Origin: Myxococcaceae bacterium
GTDB lineage: Bacteria > Myxococcota > Myxococcia > Myxococcales > Myxococcaceae
DNA length: 57,070 nucleotides
NCBI GenBank assembly: GCA_025459425.1
Contig: JALOQF010000019.1
Span: forward strand, 1-57,070
Reading direction: 5' to 3'
Made by a program: the position numbers and the translations under genes. This document shows, piece by piece, positions 55,564 to 57,070 of this stretch. The notes below the pieces were generated by a model that was given only the letters and a program-made list of their open reading frames with translations, was not told the DNA's origin and did not search any database. Position 1 is the first letter of the stretch. The number at the start of each line of letters is the position of its first letter.

Positions 55564-57067
55564 GCCGCTGTCACCCGAGGAGGTTCGTCAGACGACCGAG
55601 TTCCTGCGTCGCCTCGCTGAGGACCGCTCGCAGCTCGACACCGTGCCGCTCGCCGAGGCCAAGGCCCTGCTCGAGGCCGCGGGCCGGCTCGCGAACCCGG
55701 TGAAGGACGACACCCAGCGCTTCCTGCGCCACAAGCACAAGCAGGAACGGCTCGAGAAGCGCCTCCAGGACCGCGCCGCGCGCGCCGAGGCCGGCATTCG
55801 GCAGGCCCGCAAGGCGCCGGTGTTCGTCGCGCCGCAGAACCTGCTCGGCTCGGGCGTGCCCCAGCAGCCTCGCACCGGCCGTCTGCTCGAGAAGCCCTTC
55901 CACTGCTACGTGTGCAAGCGCGAGTTCCGCGAGGTGCACCACTTCTACGACGCGATGTGCCTCGAGTGCGGTGACTTCAACTACCTCAAGCGCTTTCAGG
56001 TCGCGCCGCTCGAGGGCCAGGTGGCGCTCATCACCGGCGGGCGCGTGAAGATCGGCTACCAGGCGTCGCTGCTCCTCTTGCGCAGCGGCGCGCACGTCAT
56101 CGTCACCACGCGCTTCCCGCACGACGCCTCGCAGCGCTACCTCAAGGAGCCCGACTTCTCGAAGTGGGGCCACCGGCTCGAGATCTACGGGCTCGACCTG
56201 CGGCACGCGCCATCGGTCGAGCTCTTCGCCCAGTTCATCTCGCGCACCCACCCCAGGCTCGATCTGCTCATCAACAACGCCGCGCAGACGGTGCGGCGTC
56301 CGCCCGGCTTCTACCGGCACCTCGCCGAGCTCGAGCACCAGACCGTCGCGACGCTCCCAGAGGCCTCGCAGCGGCTCCTCGTCGGCCACACCACCCTCGT
56401 CGACCAGGTGAAGCCCTCGGCGCGCGGTGACGCGCTGGCCACCTTCCGCAGTCACGATCCCGCGGTCGGCCTCCACAGCTCGGCGGCGCTCTCGCTGGTG
56501 CCGTACGATCTCGAACAGGACTCGAGCCACGCCTTCCCCGAAGGCCGGCTCGACGCCGACCTGCAGCAGGTCGACCTGCGCGCGGTCAACACGTGGCGGC
56601 TCAGGCTGGGCGAGGTCGCCACCGGCGAGATGCTCGAGGTGCACCTCGTCAACGCCGTGGCGCCGTTCATCCTCTGCGGGAAGCTGCGCGGCCTCATGGC
56701 GAAGGGCCGTACGACCTGGGGCCACGTCGTCAACGTGTCGGCGATGGAAGGCAGCTTCTCGCGCGGCACCAAGACGGACAAACACCCGCACACCAACATG
56801 GCGAAGGCGGCGCTCAACATGATGACGGTGACGAGCGCGCCCGACTACGCGAAGGACCTGCTGGCGATGAACGCGGTCGACACCGGCTGGGTCACCGACG
56901 AAGACCCCGCCGTGCACGCCGCGCGCAAGGCGGAAGCAGGGTTCGCGCCGCCGTTGGACATCATCGACGGCGCGGCGCGCATCGTGGACCCCATCTTCGC
57001 CGGAATCAACACCGGCGAACACGTGTGGGGTCAGTTCCTGAAGGACTACAAGCCGGCGCCGTGGTGA
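55562..57067 (+). CDS. SDR-family oxidoreductase with zinc-ribbon-like N-terminal extension
   Basis: A 501-aa protein. Residues 1-110 are helical and charged. A CYVCKREF...CLECGDFN motif (about 115-140) could bind zinc. The SDR core begins ALITGGRVKIGYQASLLLL (about 158-176) and includes LLINNAAQTVRRPPGFY and VVNVSAMEGSF. The usual YxxxK reads HTNMAK here, so the catalytic Tyr is replaced by His, although the Lys remains. An insert of about 90 residues with many charged residues separates the NNA and Ser motifs. This long SDR type is known in bacteria and eukaryotes, as far as I recall; the substrate is unknown. The last codons are followed by the window edge. Confidence 0.86.
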   Translation: MPLSPEEVRQTTEFLRRLAEDRSQLDTVPLAEAKALLEAAGRLANPVKDDTQRFLRHKHKQERLEKRLQDRAARAEAGIRQARKAPVFVAPQNLLGSGVPQQPRTGRLLEKPFHCYVCKREFREVHHFYDAMCLECGDFNYLKRFQVAPLEGQVALITGGRVKIGYQASLLLLRSGAHVIVTTRFPHDASQRYLKEPDFSKWGHRLEIYGLDLRHAPSVELFAQFISRTHPRLDLLINNAAQTVRRPPGFYRHLAELEHQTVATLPEASQRLLVGHTTLVDQVKPSARGDALATFRSHDPAVGLHSSAALSLVPYDLEQDSSHAFPEGRLDADLQQVDLRAVNTWRLRLGEVATGEMLEVHLVNAVAPFILCGKLRGLMAKGRTTWGHVVNVSAMEGSFSRGTKTDKHPHTNMAKAALNMMTVTSAPDYAKDLLAMNAVDTGWVTDEDPAVHAARKAEAGFAPPLDIIDGAARIVDPIFAGINTGEHVWGQFLKDYKPAPW

Positions 57068-57070
57068 GGG

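Overview
This window reads as chromosomal DNA of a myxobacterium (phylum Myxococcota, formerly a deltaproteobacterium). The evidence is strongly GC-rich DNA with G/C-ending codons, tightly packed genes, eukaryotic-like Ser/Thr kinases, FHA proteins, two sigma-54 activators, and many lipoproteins with Gly-Ser-Ala, Asp-Ala-Gly or Cys-rich spacers. The genus cannot be fixed from the sequence alone. No rRNA, tRNA, CRISPR array, insertion sequence or phage gene was recognised. All assignments come from reading the sequence; no database search was run.

Layout. 1-5.1 kb: tail of a PAP2 phosphatase, a NOTUM-like esterase lipoprotein, a coupled DUF4178 / 53-aa / DUF350 operon and a secreted barrel-like protein. 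5.2-15.3 kb: a Cys-rich repeat lipoprotein, a DHRS12-like SDR, a Ser/Thr kinase with eight 54-bp repeats and a PEGA domain, an esterase, a PEGA protein, a lipoprotein and an FHA-type sigma-54 activator. 15.3-19.4 kb: a sigma-54 promoter with two upstream palindromes in front of a di-haem propeller lipoprotein, an NTF2-like lipoprotein and a YfcF-type GST. 19.4-25.2 kb: a membrane TPR protein, an NTF2-like lipoprotein, a TPR/double cNMP-binding protein and an FHA/TPR membrane protein. 25.3-32.2 kb: tldD-tldE, a ParB-like protein, a MopE-like Cys-rich lipoprotein and an NtrC-type response regulator. 32.2-35.0 kb: two tandem 297-aa paralogues of unknown function, an orphan Rv0078B-like antitoxin and a low-GC foreign-looking gene. 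35.0-42.3 kb: a crotonase, an LvaA-LvaB-LvaC-like module for 4-hydroxyacyl-CoA, three parvulin-type chaperones (the last SurA) and PdxA. 42.3-57.07 kb: a very large surface lipoprotein, a CDF metal transporter, a pirin operon with a divergent MarR gene and an evident palindromic operator, a Tat-exported intradiol-dioxygenase-like lipoprotein, a second Ser/Thr kinase, a DUF1592-DUF1552-lipoprotein operon and an unusual zinc-motif SDR.

How it fits together. Most of the window is envelope and signalling biology: exported lipoproteins, foldases for outer-membrane proteins, membrane kinases and phospho-threonine readers. Metabolic genes are a minority (the Lva-like module, pdxA, the SDRs, GST and pirin). 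The best-supported regulatory inferences are: (i) the FHA activator acting on the divergent di-haem lipoprotein through paired TGTCGG-N6-CCGACA sites and a GG-N10-GC promoter; and (ii) MarR control of the pirin operon through a 33-bp palindrome. The oddest gene-level observations are the LvaC-like dehydrogenase that seems to lack about 40 internal residues, the tandem 297-aa paralogues, and the low-GC gene beside an antitoxin without a toxin.
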